Assembly: GCA_001724025.1 (NCBI GenBank)
Contig: MEDJ01000019.1
Span: 350,359 to 414,358, forward strand
Reading direction: 5' to 3'
DNA length: 64,000 nucleotides
Source of the DNA: Acidobacteria bacterium SCN 69-37
GTDB lineage: Bacteria > Acidobacteriota > Vicinamibacteria > Vicinamibacterales > SCN-69-37
Each line of letters begins with the position of its first letter. The first letter of the stretch is position 1. A program made the translations under genes and the position numbers. Below the pieces are notes generated by a model that saw only the letters and a list, made by a program, of their open reading frames with translations, had not been told where the DNA came from and did no database searches. Positions 17,400 to 26,249 of the stretch are shown piece after piece.

Positions 17400-17447
17400 G
17401 GTCAGAGTGCCTCGACCCGCCGCGTCCCGCACGTCGGCCGCGGCACC

Positions 17448-18539
17448 TCACTCGGCGGGACGACTCCGCCACGCCAGCGTGACGACGCGCTGCTCGATCG
17501 CCGACTGCCGTGCGGCCTCGATGATTTCGAGCGTGCGGCACGCGTCCTCGGGATCGACGGGCATCGGGCCGCCGTCGCGCAGCGCGGCCGCCACGCCGGC
17601 ATAGAACCGGCCATAGTGCCCCTGCGCCGTTGCCACCTGACGCGCGTCATCGCCCGTGCCGAACGTTCCCCAGCGATCGACGGGTTCCTCGCCCCACGAC
17701 GCGCCCTCGGGGCGCAGGCCGGCCCTGAGCTGGTCTTCCTGCATGTCGAGTCCGAACTTGACGTACGACGCCTTGTCGCCGAGGAGGCGGAACCGCGGGC
17801 CGAGCTGCGACGCGAGCACGCTCATCCAGAGGTGCGACCGCACGCCGTTGGTGTGCGTCAGCGCCACGAACACGTCATCATCGACGGCCACGTCGGCGCG
17901 GCGCCGGTCGAGTTCGCCGTAGACCCGCGAGACCGGACCGAAAAGCGCGAGCGCCTGATCGATGAGGTGACTGCCGAGATCCATCAGCAGCCCGCCCCCG
18001 TCCTCGGGCGCACCACTCTCGCGCCAGCCGGATTTCGGGACCGGCCGCCAGCGCTCGAAGCGCGACTCGAAACGCAGCGGCACGCCAAGCGCCCCGTCGG
18101 CGAGCAGTGTGCGCAACGTCTGGAAGTCGCCGTCGAACCGGCGATTCTGGAAGACGGTCAGCGGCACGCCGCGCTCGCGCGCGAGCGTGACGACCTCACG
18201 CGCCTGCGCCGCCGTCACCGCCAGCGGCTTGTCGACGACCACGGGCAGACCCGCCTCGATCGCGGTCGTGGCCAGCGGCACATGGGCCACGTTCGGTGCC
18301 GCCACCACGACGAGGTCGACGTCGTCGCGGCGGGCCCACAGGTCCGCAGCCTGATCGAGGATTTCCACGCCTGGATACTCGGCGCGGGCCTGGGCCGCCC
18401 GGCCGGGATTGCGCGTCACGATGACGGCGAGCCGGAGCCCGGGCGTCGACGCGATGAATGGCGCGTGGAAATACATGCCCGCGGCGCCGAAGCCGATCAG
18501 GGCGACGCGCAGGGGCGTGGGGGTGGCATCGTTCGTCAT
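17448..18539 (-). CDS. Gfo/Idh/MocA family oxidoreductase
   Basis: 363 residues. An N-terminal Rossmann domain (LRVALIGFGAAGMYFHAPFI) binds NAD(P), with DKPLAVTAAQA as the EKP-like motif containing the catalytic Lys. The C-terminal domain (GGGLLMDLGSHLIDQAL) is the sugar-binding alpha/beta fold. This family oxidises or reduces sugars or their derivatives; the length and GSHLIDQ motif resemble YdgJ/YvaA-type enzymes. The start overlaps the stop of the upstream TIGR02757 gene (ATGA at 18536-18539). Its substrate is unknown and a role in pyrimidine synthesis is not obvious. Confidence 0.92.
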   Translation of the reverse strand: MTNDATPTPLRVALIGFGAAGMYFHAPFIASTPGLRLAVIVTRNPGRAAQARAEYPGVEILDQAADLWARRDDVDLVVVAAPNVAHVPLATTAIEAGLPVVVDKPLAVTAAQAREVVTLARERGVPLTVFQNRRFDGDFQTLRTLLADGALGVPLRFESRFERWRPVPKSGWRESGAPEDGGGLLMDLGSHLIDQALALFGPVSRVYGELDRRRADVAVDDDVFVALTHTNGVRSHLWMSVLASQLGPRFRLLGDKASYVKFGLDMQEDQLRAGLRPEGASWGEEPVDRWGTFGTGDDARQVATAQGHYGRFYAGVAAALRDGGPMPVDPEDACRTLEIIEAARQSAIEQRVVTLAWRSRPAE

Positions 18540-19462
18540 GAGTGCTTCCTCGATCCTGCCGGTCGGCGGGCAACCGGCCGCCCCGGCCGACAGACCTCCC
18601 GCAGCGGGCATTCCCGGCTGCCTCGCGCGGCGCGCCATCCGCAGGCGCCCATCATGCTCAAGTGACAGAGAGCGAAATCATAGCGGACCGGGTCGACGGC
18701 ATCGAGGCGGCGCAGGCCCGCCGTGATGTCGCCCGCCATCTTCCACCCCGGCGAGGCCCGGCGCGTGAGCCGCAGGCACTGCCCCACGCGAATCGTGTGC
18801 GTGTCGAGCGGCACGACGAGCTGCGACGGCCGCACGGTCGTCCATCCCCCGGGATCGACCCCGTCGCGCCGCACCATCCAGCGCAGGAACAGGTTCAGCC
18901 GCTTGCACGCCCCACCGCTCGCCGGGGTCGAGAAGAAGTAGTACACGCCCGGCCTGGCAGGGACGACAGGGCCGTAAGCCGGCGCGAGATCGATGCCGCG
19001 CACTTCCGCGGCCAGCCGCTCGATGGCCGGTCCCACATCGTCGTGCGTCTCGTCGATGCCCGAGGCCACGGCCGCCTCGAGCGACCCGTAGCGTTCGAGG
19101 AGCACGCGCAGGATCCAGATCAGCGCGACGAGATCGCGGCCGCGAATCCAGCGGTGTCCGATCGGATCGAGGACGACGCCGTCACGCGCGGGATCGAACG
19201 CCCGCACGAACGCCGCGGGTTGTGGCCCCATCACGCGACACACGGCATCGACCGAAGCCATGACGGAGGCGACGCGGCCGAAGGCCAGGCCGGCTGCGAC
19301 GAAGGCGACGATTTCGCGGTCGGCCGTGTCGGCGTAGCGCCGTACGATCTGCACGGGATCGAGGGCGGACTCGGGGTGATCGAACGACGCGTACAGGCGA
19401 TCGAGCGGGGCCTTCAGGATCCCGTCGGCCGGCCGTCGTTCCCCGGGCGGTCGTCGAGCCAC
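18536..19462 (-). CDS. TIGR02757 (DUF2400) family protein
   Basis: 308 residues. The sequence follows the TIGR02757 pattern: DPVQIVRRYADTADREIVAFVAAGLAFGR near residue 45, then ACKRLNLFLRWMVRRDGVDPG, then PLDTHTIRVGQCLRLTRR, and at the C-terminus four Cys residues (CHLSMMGAC, then CPLREVC). The helix-hairpin-helix-like middle and the Cys cluster recall endonuclease III-type DNA glycosylases, so DNA or RNA base recognition has been suspected; no activity is established as far as I know. It starts 2 bp after the pyrC stop and overlaps the next gene by 4 bp, so it is surely in the pyr transcript. Confidence 0.85.
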   Translation of the reverse strand: MARRPPGERRPADGILKAPLDRLYASFDHPESALDPVQIVRRYADTADREIVAFVAAGLAFGRVASVMASVDAVCRVMGPQPAAFVRAFDPARDGVVLDPIGHRWIRGRDLVALIWILRVLLERYGSLEAAVASGIDETHDDVGPAIERLAAEVRGIDLAPAYGPVVPARPGVYYFFSTPASGGACKRLNLFLRWMVRRDGVDPGGWTTVRPSQLVVPLDTHTIRVGQCLRLTRRASPGWKMAGDITAGLRRLDAVDPVRYDFALCHLSMMGACGWRAARGSRECPLREVCRPGRPVARRPAGSRKHS

Positions 19463-19464
19463 GA

Positions 19465-20778
19465 TCAGAGTGACGCGCGGCCGAGCACGGGCTCGTTCAC
19501 GTACACCGCACGTCCTCCGACGATCGTGGCAGCGACGGCGCCCTTGAGCGTCCAGCCCTCGAACGGCGTGTTGCGTCCCTTGGACTTGAACGTGCTCGCG
19601 CGCACGGTCACCGGCGCGTCAGGCGCGAGAATCGTGAGATCGGCCGGCCGGCCTTCCGTGATCGCCCCACCCGGCAGGCCGAGCACGCGGGCCGGGTTCG
19701 GCGACAGCAGTTCGACCATCCGCGTCATCGAAATCAATCCGGCGTGGACCAGCCTGTCGAGGCACAGAGACACGGCGGTCTCGAGCCCGACGATCCCGAA
19801 CGGCGCGTGATCGAACTCGAGCGCCTTCTCGTCCGCGTGGTGCGGCGCGTGATCGGTGACGATCGCGTCGATCGATCCATCCTGGAGCCCCTCGATCATC
19901 GCCGCGCGGTCGGCTTCCTCGCGCAGTGGCGGATTCATCTTGAAATTCGTGTCGTAGGCGCGCCCGCCCGTCAGCGCGCTGTCGGTCAGCAGGAAGTGGT
20001 GCGGACAGACCTCGGCCGTGACGGCCACGCCGCGGGCCTTGCCATCGCGAACGGCGCGCAGCGACTGCCGCGCGCTCATGTGGGCGATGTGGACGCGCCC
20101 GCCCGTCAGTTCCGCCACGGACACGTCGCGTTCGACCATGATCGACTCGGCGGCGCCGGGAATCCCCTTCAGCCCCAGCATCGAGGTGGTCGGGCTCTCG
20201 TGCACGACGCCGTCCCCCTTGAGCGACGGATCTTCGCAGTGGTTGACCACGGGGATCCCGAACATCGACGCGTACTCGAGCGCCCGCCGCATCAGCAGCG
20301 CCGTCTCCACGGGGCGGCCATCGTCGGTGATGGCCACGCAGCCGGCCTTCACGAGATCGCCGACCTCGGTGAGCTGCCCGCCCTTCGACCCCATCGACAC
20401 GGCCCCGATCGGGTACACGCGCGCAAGGTTCGCCTCGGCGGCCCGCTTCAGGATGAACTCGGTGACCGACGCCGAATCGTTGACGGGCGTCGTGTTGGGC
20501 ATGCAGGCCACGGCCGTGAACCCGCCGGCCACCGCCGACGCCGTGCCGGTGGCGATCGTCTCCTTGTGTTCCTGACCGGGCTCGCGCAGGTGCACGTGGA
20601 TGTCGATCAGTCCCGGCGTCACGAGACACCCGCGCGGCAGCTCCACGACACGCGCATCGCCAACCGGGATGTCCCGCCCCACACGGGCGATGCGATCGCC
20701 CTCGACGAGCACGTCGCATTCCCCATTGCGGCCATTGGCCGGATCGACCACGTGCACGCCCTTCAACAACACCTGCAT
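19465..20778 (-). CDS. pyrC: Dihydroorotase
   Basis: 437 residues, type I (long, AllB/PyrC-like). It cyclises carbamoyl aspartate to dihydroorotate. Zinc-site motifs are GLIDIHVHLREPG (HxH), NHCEDPS, AHMS and DHAPHH with the catalytic Asp; PNTTPVND and a downstream GLETAV are also typical. The ATG at 20778 (MQVLLKGVHVVDP) matches the family N-terminus better than the upstream ATG at 20811. It follows pyrB after 42 bp. The usual pairing of this type with PyrB in complexes fits the gene order. Confidence 0.95.
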   Translation of the reverse strand: MQVLLKGVHVVDPANGRNGECDVLVEGDRIARVGRDIPVGDARVVELPRGCLVTPGLIDIHVHLREPGQEHKETIATGTASAVAGGFTAVACMPNTTPVNDSASVTEFILKRAAEANLARVYPIGAVSMGSKGGQLTEVGDLVKAGCVAITDDGRPVETALLMRRALEYASMFGIPVVNHCEDPSLKGDGVVHESPTTSMLGLKGIPGAAESIMVERDVSVAELTGGRVHIAHMSARQSLRAVRDGKARGVAVTAEVCPHHFLLTDSALTGGRAYDTNFKMNPPLREEADRAAMIEGLQDGSIDAIVTDHAPHHADEKALEFDHAPFGIVGLETAVSLCLDRLVHAGLISMTRMVELLSPNPARVLGLPGGAITEGRPADLTILAPDAPVTVRASTFKSKGRNTPFEGWTLKGAVAATIVGGRAVYVNEPVLGRASL

Positions 20779-20820
20779 GACACCGTCCCTCGTCACGAGC
20801 CCGCCGCCCACCGAAGCGGA

Positions 20821-21774
20821 CTACTTGTCTCCGCCCTCGCCCTCGCCGCCGGCCAGCAGGTACAGCACCGCCATCCGCACGGCCACGCCATTGGCCACCT
20901 GGTCGAGAATCACCGACCACGGTCCATCGGCCACCTCGGAGTCGATCTCGACGCCGCGGTTCATCGGTCCCGGGTGCATCACGATCACGTCGGACGCGGC
21001 CCGTTCCAGCACGCGCGGCGTGAGGCCGAACAGCGTGAAGTACTCGCGCATCGACGGCAGGAACAACCCCTGCATCCGCTCGAGCTGCAGCCGCAGCATC
21101 ATCACCACGTCGGCTCCCGACACCGCCTCGTCGAGCGACGACGTGACGTGCAGGCCCATGGCCCGCAGCCCCGGCGGCACGAGCGTCGGCGGGGCGCACG
21201 CGCGCACCTCGGCGCCCATCTTCGTGAGCAGCAGGACGTTCGATCGAAATACGCGGCTGTGCAGCAGGTCACCGACGATGGCCACCTTCAGCCCGGCCAG
21301 CCGCCCCTTGTGCTCGAGCATCGTGAACGCGTCGAGCAGCGCCTGCGTCGGGTGCTCGTTCGTGCCATCGCCCGCATTGACGATGCTCGCGCGGCAGATG
21401 CGGGCGAGCTGGTGCGGCGCGCCCGACGATCCGTGCCGGATGACGATCATGTCCGGCGACATCGCCTCGAGCGTGCGCGCGGTATCGAGCAGCGTCTCGC
21501 CCTTGGACACGCTCGATCCGGCCGTCGTCATGCCGAGCGTGTCGGCGCTGAGGCGCTTTTCGGCCAGCTCGAACGACATGCGCGTCCGCGTGCTGTTCTC
21601 GAAGAACAGGTTGACGATCGTGCGGCCGCGCAGTGTCGGCACCTTCTTGATCGGGCGCGTGCCGATTTCCTTCATCGCGAAGGCGGTCTGGAGGATGAGC
21701 TCGATTTCGGGCGCCGAGAGATCGCGAATCCCGAGCAGATCGCGCGTCGCAAGGCCCGTGGCCACGGTCGTCAT
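20821..21774 (-). CDS. pyrB: Aspartate carbamoyltransferase catalytic subunit
   Basis: 317 residues. It transfers a carbamoyl group from carbamoyl phosphate to aspartate. The carbamoyl-phosphate motif [13 protein letters not shown], the HPTQALLD motif and the aspartate region [11 protein letters not shown] are all intact. No pyrI regulatory subunit is present, as expected for the smaller class regulated through PyrR. The ATG at 21774 overlaps the pyrR stop (ATGA). A long open frame continuing upstream is the overprint of pyrR. Confidence 0.97.
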   Translation of the reverse strand: MTTVATGLATRDLLGIRDLSAPEIELILQTAFAMKEIGTRPIKKVPTLRGRTIVNLFFENSTRTRMSFELAEKRLSADTLGMTTAGSSVSKGETLLDTARTLEAMSPDMIVIRHGSSGAPHQLARICRASIVNAGDGTNEHPTQALLDAFTMLEHKGRLAGLKVAIVGDLLHSRVFRSNVLLLTKMGAEVRACAPPTLVPPGLRAMGLHVTSSLDEAVSGADVVMMLRLQLERMQGLFLPSMREYFTLFGLTPRVLERAASDVIVMHPGPMNRGVEIDSEVADGPWSVILDQVANGVAVRMAVLYLLAGGEGEGGDK

Positions 21775-22301
21775 CCCTCCACCTCCACTTCGTCGCGCCC
21801 GTCGATTTCCTGCAGACGCACCTGCACGCTCTGCTGCCGGGATGTCGGGATGTTGCGGCCGACGTAGTCGGCGCGGATCGGCAGCTCGCGGTGTCCGCGA
21901 TCGATCAGCGCCACGAGCTGGATGGCGCGCGGCCGACCGAAATCGATGAGCGCATCGAACGCCGCCCTGATCGTCCGCCCCGTGTAGAGCACGTCGTCGA
22001 CGAGCAGGATGAGCCGATCGTCGATCGAGAACGGCACGTCGGTGCGGCGGAGGACCGGCTGCGGTCCCACGGCCGGCCGCCGGAGATCGTCGCGGTACAG
22101 CGTGATGTCGAGGGCACCCGTCGGCACACGGACGCCGGCAATCTGCTCGATCTCGGCCGCCAGCCGTTCGGCGAGCGGCACGCCGCGGGCGCGGATGCCG
22201 ATGAGCGCCAGATCTTCGACGCCGCGATTGCGCTCGACGATCTCGTGCGCGATCCGGGTGAGACTCCGCGCCATGCGCACGCCATCCATCACGACAGGCA
22301 T
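21771..22301 (-). CDS. pyrR: PyrR bifunctional regulator/uracil phosphoribosyltransferase
   Basis: 176 residues. PyrR senses UMP/UTP and binds a conserved hairpin in pyr mRNAs; it also has a weak UPRTase activity. The PRPP motif [20 protein letters not shown] is canonical, and the N-terminal [13 protein letters not shown] and the [17 protein letters not shown] region match the family. A strong Shine-Dalgarno GGGGAGG lies 5 bp before the ATG. The start lies inside the last codons of an upstream small ORF (22289-22471). A PyrR-type hairpin sits 182 bp upstream of the pyrR start. Confidence 0.96.
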   Translation of the reverse strand: MPVVMDGVRMARSLTRIAHEIVERNRGVEDLALIGIRARGVPLAERLAAEIEQIAGVRVPTGALDITLYRDDLRRPAVGPQPVLRRTDVPFSIDDRLILLVDDVLYTGRTIRAAFDALIDFGRPRAIQLVALIDRGHRELPIRADYVGRNIPTSRQQSVQVRLQEIDGRDEVEVEG

Positions 22302-22471
22302 GAGGCCTCCCCGGGAACGACAGACGACAAGCGGGCTCGACCAGCAGCAGGAGGGCCGACACTCACGGGCGCGACAACAGGGATGGTGACGACGGGCAAC
22401 GAGCGAACCAGGCAGGACCTGGAGCCGTCGGGTGCAGGAACGACAGGGAACGGACGGAATGCGTGCGGCAT
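22289..22471 (-). CDS. Possible pyr leader ORF coupled to pyrR
   Basis: A 60-codon frame starting [12 protein letters not shown] and ending at 22289, so its stop lies 10 nt inside pyrR (overlap 22289-22301). It has a good ribosome site, AAGAGGTG, 4 bp before its ATG, directly abutting the 3' arm of the PyrR-type hairpin (22483-22502). The peptide is rich in Pro and Val and resembles nothing I know. Its position suggests that ribosomes on it drive pyrR translation. An alternative is that the frame is chance and only pyrR's own site is used. Confidence 0.4.
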   Translation of the reverse strand: MPHAFRPFPVVPAPDGSRSCLVRSLPVVTIPVVAPVSVGPPAAGRARLSSVVPGEASCLS

Positions 22472-22482
22472 GGACACCTCTT

Positions 22483-22502
22483 CGCGACCTCGCGGGGCCG
22501 CG
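22483..22502 (-). promoter_or_regulatory. PyrR-binding RNA hairpin
   Basis: On the minus strand the core (22499-22486) reads GGCCCCGCGAGGTC and fits the PyrR loop consensus ARUCCNGNGAGGYU at every strongly conserved position (CCnGnGAGGY). It folds as a 7-bp stem (CGC-GGCC paired with GGUC-GCG, one G-U) with the hexaloop CCGCGA, the geometry of known PyrR sites. Two bases downstream begins a Shine-Dalgarno for the leader ORF, so bound PyrR could block ribosome entry. Confidence 0.75.
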
Positions 22503-22558
22503 TTAAAGAGCGAGCGTGATCGTAACACGACGCGTGCGACGGTGCGGCGATGGGAGGT

Positions 22559-22580
22559 CCCTGGGGCTGAAGCCCCAGGG
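22559..22580. repeat. REP-like palindrome, copy 4
   Basis: Perfect arms CCCTGGGGCT/AGCCCCAGGG with a GA spacer. It forms an inverted pair with the copy at 22638-22659. The pair lies between the nucleotide-phosphatase-like gene and the pyr leader. Confidence 0.8.
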
Positions 22581-22637
22581 CTCCGAACGGCTCTGGTCGC
22601 GCCGCTCGTCGGACCCGGGGGGCGGGCTTCCTCGGAG

Positions 22638-22659
22638 CCCTGGGGCTTCAGCCCCAGGG
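22638..22659. repeat. REP-like palindrome, copy 5
   Basis: Same arms with a TC spacer, opposite orientation to copy 4, 57 bp away. Such head-to-head pairing is typical of REP doublets. Both copies follow the stop of the gene at 22701. Confidence 0.8.
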
Positions 22660-22700
22660 GGACCCGCGGGGAATCCCCCGGGCCCCGGCAATCAGGCCGC

Positions 22701-24443
22701 CTATTGCTCGTGACTCGCGACGTATTTCACCGGGTGCTCCAGCGTCCACGTCGACGTGAACAGGTCCGTGCGCGGAAAGCCGTCCATGTCGCGGCCCACG
22801 GGGATGCCCATGTAATAGAGCACCGTCGGCGCCAGATCGGCGACCGAGCCGCGTGGCATCTGACCGGTGGCCACTGCGGTGCCGTAGGCGAGCAGGAAGC
22901 CGTCGGGCCCGGCCTCGTGCGTCCCGGTCAACGCGCGGCCGCCGAGCAGCCCGTCGATCAGCCGCGTGCCGAGCGGCGTCGCATCCATGCCGAACCCGGA
23001 CATCACAATCAACAGATCCGTGGGCCGCAGCGCCTGCATCGCGCGGCCGACCTCGGCATCCAGGTACGCGTAGTACCGATCGAGCACAGGACGCACGGCC
23101 GCGGTCCACCGCGGATCCCCGAACAGTTCCGGCTGCGCCTGCCGCAGGTACACGTGACCGAACGTCTCGAGCCCCTCGTACCTGATCGCTCGGAACCTCG
23201 GGGCGAACTGGTGATCGAGCACGGACGCCGTGTCCGCGTATGCCCGATCCCATCGCGCGCGATTGATGTCGGCCGCCGTCAGTTCCCCCTGCGTGTACGG
23301 CAGCACCACCTCGTACCACGGACTGTCGATCCAGCGATCGAACGTCTCGCGTGCCACGTCCACCGTCGTCGTCGGATCCCCAGAGCCGGCGTCGGCCAGC
23401 CGCATCGGCGACGAGGCGGCGTCGTCGAATCTGTCGCTGAGGACGTAGCCCAGCCGCGCGCGCGCCGGATAGGTGAGCGGCCAGTTCACCACGCCGATCG
23501 GCACGCGGTAGTCGTTCAGGATGTCCCACACCGTCCGCGCATCGACGGACGCCGATGTGTGCGGCCGCTCGCCGACGAAGCCCTGCCGGCTGAGCGCCTG
23601 GGCCAGACAGTAGTCGGGCAGGATGTCGACGGGATCGACGTCGGTCGTGCGCGTGCGGTACTCGTTGGCCGAGCGGATGCCGTTCTTCTCCGGAAACTTG
23701 CCCGTGGCCGCTGCGGTCCACACGGGCTCGACCTGCGTGGGCCGCACCGTCGCGAGATCCATCGCCGCACCCCGGTCGAGGATGCGCGCGAGATTGCCGA
23801 GCTGGCCGGCGGCCGCGCGCTGCCTGATGAATCCGAGTGAGGCCCCATCGAGCAGGATCACGTGGACAGACGGCACGAACGACACAGGTGCCGGCTCGGT
23901 CCAGCGCGTCGGCGGACGCACGGGCGTCTCGCCAGGTCCGCGCAGCCACAGCGGCCCGGCGACCGACAGCACCATCAACGCCACCATCGAGACGCCGGCC
24001 GCGCGCCGGCCGCGGCGCCAGAACGAATACCGGGCAATCGCCACGACGATCAATGCGATGGCGCAGCCGGTGGTGAGCAGCGCACCGTCACGCATCCGGA
24101 CCGCGGCAGCCGCCGTCAGCATGCCCCTGAACGCCGCCAGGTTGGCCCAGGTGATCACCGCCGCCGCGCCGGCACCAGCCGCCGACAGCCAGGCGAGGAC
24201 GCGCACGCTCAGCCACGCCGGGCGCAGCGGCCGGCTCGCGAACAGATCGTGCGCCAGCAGCAGGACGAACAGCGCCGCCGTCGTGTACGGCGCGTAGAAC
24301 GACAGCGTCGCCCCGAACCACTGCACCGCGGGCCACGACGGCATCGGCAGCCGCGGATTGAGCTGCAGCACCAGCACCGCCACGTACAGCGACACGAGCA
24401 CGCCACCGGCCAGCGCATTGGTCAACAGGCGGACGTAGGGCAT
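22701..24443 (-). CDS. Membrane-anchored alkaline-phosphatase-superfamily protein (phosphodiesterase type)
   Basis: 580 residues. Five or so membrane segments occupy residues ~1-175. The soluble remainder begins SVHVILLDGASLGFI, where the metal-binding Asp of type I phosphodiesterase/nucleotide pyrophosphatase proteins is expected. The nucleophile region is PTQVEPVWTAAATGKFPEKNG (Thr or Ser of the TxP/WTA segment). A late DLLIVMSGFGMD and GTHEAGPDGFLLAYG give the second metal site, with an expected Asp-His replaced by Gly-Phe (SGFGM where SDHGM is common). The function may be hydrolysis of a phospholipid head group or nucleotide, but the altered site makes activity uncertain. Confidence 0.8.
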   Translation of the reverse strand: MPYVRLLTNALAGGVLVSLYVAVLVLQLNPRLPMPSWPAVQWFGATLSFYAPYTTAALFVLLLAHDLFASRPLRPAWLSVRVLAWLSAAGAGAAAVITWANLAAFRGMLTAAAAVRMRDGALLTTGCAIALIVVAIARYSFWRRGRRAAGVSMVALMVLSVAGPLWLRGPGETPVRPPTRWTEPAPVSFVPSVHVILLDGASLGFIRQRAAAGQLGNLARILDRGAAMDLATVRPTQVEPVWTAAATGKFPEKNGIRSANEYRTRTTDVDPVDILPDYCLAQALSRQGFVGERPHTSASVDARTVWDILNDYRVPIGVVNWPLTYPARARLGYVLSDRFDDAASSPMRLADAGSGDPTTTVDVARETFDRWIDSPWYEVVLPYTQGELTAADINRARWDRAYADTASVLDHQFAPRFRAIRYEGLETFGHVYLRQAQPELFGDPRWTAAVRPVLDRYYAYLDAEVGRAMQALRPTDLLIVMSGFGMDATPLGTRLIDGLLGGRALTGTHEAGPDGFLLAYGTAVATGQMPRGSVADLAPTVLYYMGIPVGRDMDGFPRTDLFTSTWTLEHPVKYVASHEQ

Positions 24444-24453
24444 GGGCGTGACG

Positions 24454-24459
24454 ATGATA
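24454..24459 (-). promoter_or_regulatory. -10 box TATCAT for the phosphatase-like gene
   Basis: Read on the minus strand, it ends 10 bp before the ATG at 24443. It shares a 43-bp divergent spacer with the pyrK box at 24472-24477. Confidence 0.4.
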
Positions 24460-24471
24460 AGGGGTGCGGCC

Positions 24472-24477
24472 TATACT
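24472..24477 (+). promoter_or_regulatory. -10 box TATACT before pyrK
   Basis: Ends 9 bp before the pyrK ATG. The context CCTATACTGTC repeats that found before pyrE. No PyrR-type hairpin was found in this short spacer. Confidence 0.45.
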
Positions 24478-24486
24478 GTCGGGTTG

Positions 24487-25320
24487 ATGCCCGTGGATGT
24501 GCTCGCCGAGGTCGTGGCCAACACGCCCCTGGCTCCCGACTACAACGTCCTCACGCTGGCGGCCCCGGCCATTGCCAAACACGCGGCGCCCGGCCAGTTC
24601 GTCATGATCCGGACGGCTGCGGGCCTCGATCCGCTGCTGCGACGGCCCTTCTCCATTTTCGAGCACGTCCGCGACGCCGACGGCCGGCTGGTGGGCATCA
24701 GCATCCTCAACAAGCGCGCCGGCGCGGGCACCGCCCGCCTGTACGCCGCCCGGCCGGGCGATCGGCTGGCGGTGCTCGGACCGCTTGGACGCCCGTTCGT
24801 CCCGGTCCATCCGCCGGCCGAGGCCTGGATGGTGGCCGGTGGCGTCGGCCTCGCACCGTTCGCGAGCGTGGCCAGCGCCCTCGCCGACCTCGGCACGTCG
24901 ATGACGCTGTTCTACGGCGCCCGCAGCGCACGCGATCTGTACTACGAGTCGCTCTTCACCGGCCTCGGCACGCGCCTCGTGCTGACGACCGAGGATGGCA
25001 GTCGCGGCGAGCCGGGCCGCGTCACCGGGCCGCTGGCGCGTGAACTCGCCGCGCGGCCGGCCGATCGTCCGCTCACGATCTACGCGTGCGGCCCGACGCC
25101 GATGATGCGCGCCGTCGCCCGGCTCGGCGACACCGCCGGGTGCCCGGTCTACGTATCCCTCGAGCCGGTGATGGGCTGCGGCATGGGGGGCTGCTACAGC
25201 TGTGTCGTCCCGATCAGGCATGACGATGCCGGCGGTACGCACCTCGTGCGCTCGTGCGTCGACGGCCCGGTCTTCGCCGCGGCCACACTCGACTGGGATC
25301 AGCTGGGGAGCGGACACTGA
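24487..25320 (+). CDS. pyrK: Dihydroorotate dehydrogenase electron-transfer subunit
   Basis: 277 residues. It carries FAD and a [2Fe-2S] cluster and passes electrons from PyrD to NAD+. The N-terminal FAD domain has RRPFSIFEH, the NAD domain has VAGGVGLAPFASVASAL, and the cluster ligands are four Cys in GCGMGGCYSCVVP plus a later RSCVDGPVF (C-x4-C-x2-C-x15-C). The ATG at 24487 was chosen for MPVDVLAEVV; a longer frame runs across the -10 box. Its stop overlaps the pyrD start (TGATG). Confidence 0.95.
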   Translation: MPVDVLAEVVANTPLAPDYNVLTLAAPAIAKHAAPGQFVMIRTAAGLDPLLRRPFSIFEHVRDADGRLVGISILNKRAGAGTARLYAARPGDRLAVLGPLGRPFVPVHPPAEAWMVAGGVGLAPFASVASALADLGTSMTLFYGARSARDLYYESLFTGLGTRLVLTTEDGSRGEPGRVTGPLARELAARPADRPLTIYACGPTPMMRAVARLGDTAGCPVYVSLEPVMGCGMGGCYSCVVPIRHDDAGGTHLVRSCVDGPVFAAATLDWDQLGSGH

Positions 25321-26249
25321 TGGCCGATCTGTCCGTCCGCATCGGCGCGCTCACGCTGCGCAATCCGTTCATGTCGGCGTCGGGCTGCTTCGGCTACGGC
25401 GTCGAGTACGCGGACGCGATCGATCTCGCCTCACTCGGCGCCGTCGTCGTCAAGGGACTGTTCCTCGAACCGCGCGAGGGCCACGCGCCGCCGCGCATCG
25501 TCGAGACGCCGGCCGGGATGATCAACGCGATCGGCCTGCAGGGCATCGGCGTGCGCCGCTTCGTCGCCGAGAAGATGCCGGAACTCCGGCGCCTCGGCGC
25601 CACGGTCATCGTCAACGTCTGCGGCACGACGATCGACGAGTACTGCGAGGTCTCGCGCGTCCTGGCCGACACCGAGGGCGTCGCGGCAATCGAGCTGAAC
25701 ATCTCGTGCCCGAACATCAAGGAAGGCGGCATCCAGTTCGGCTGCAGCCTCGCCGGCACGCACGACGTGGTCAGCGCCGTGCGCCGCGTGACCACGCTGC
25801 CGCTCTTCCCGAAGCTGACGCCGAACGTCACCGACGTCGCGTCGTTCGCACGGGCGGCCGAAGAGGCGGGCGCCGACGCGGTCTCGCTCGTCAACACGTT
25901 CCTCGCCATGGCAATCGACGTCGAGACCCGCACGCCGATGCTCTCGAACGTGATGGGCGGCCTGAGCGGACCGGCCATCCGGCCGATTGCCGTGCGCATG
26001 GTGTGGGAATGCCGTCAGGCCGTGAAACTGCCGATCATCGGCATCGGCGGCATCACCTCGGCGCGCGACGCACTCGAGTTCTTCATCGCCGGCGCGACCG
26101 CGGTGCAGGTCGGCACAGCCAACTTCGTCGACCCGTTCATCTGGGCGGGCCTCACGGCCGGCGTCGACGCGTATCTCGATCGACACGGCCTCCCGCGCGT
26201 GGCCGACCTGGTCGGCCAGCTTCAGATTCCGCGAAAGGCCCACGTATGA
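25320..26249 (+). CDS. pyrD: Dihydroorotate dehydrogenase catalytic subunit, class 1B
   Basis: 309 residues, FMN enzyme oxidising dihydroorotate to orotate. Visible are MSASGCFGYG, the active-site Cys in ELNISCPNIKEGG, KLTPNVTD, and the FMN-phosphate site GIGGITSARDALEFFIAGA. The class 1B assignment follows from the adjacent pyrK. Its stop overlaps the pyrF ATG (ATGA at 26246-26249). Confidence 0.97.
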   Translation: MADLSVRIGALTLRNPFMSASGCFGYGVEYADAIDLASLGAVVVKGLFLEPREGHAPPRIVETPAGMINAIGLQGIGVRRFVAEKMPELRRLGATVIVNVCGTTIDEYCEVSRVLADTEGVAAIELNISCPNIKEGGIQFGCSLAGTHDVVSAVRRVTTLPLFPKLTPNVTDVASFARAAEEAGADAVSLVNTFLAMAIDVETRTPMLSNVMGGLSGPAIRPIAVRMVWECRQAVKLPIIGIGGITSARDALEFFIAGATAVQVGTANFVDPFIWAGLTAGVDAYLDRHGLPRVADLVGQLQIPRKAHV

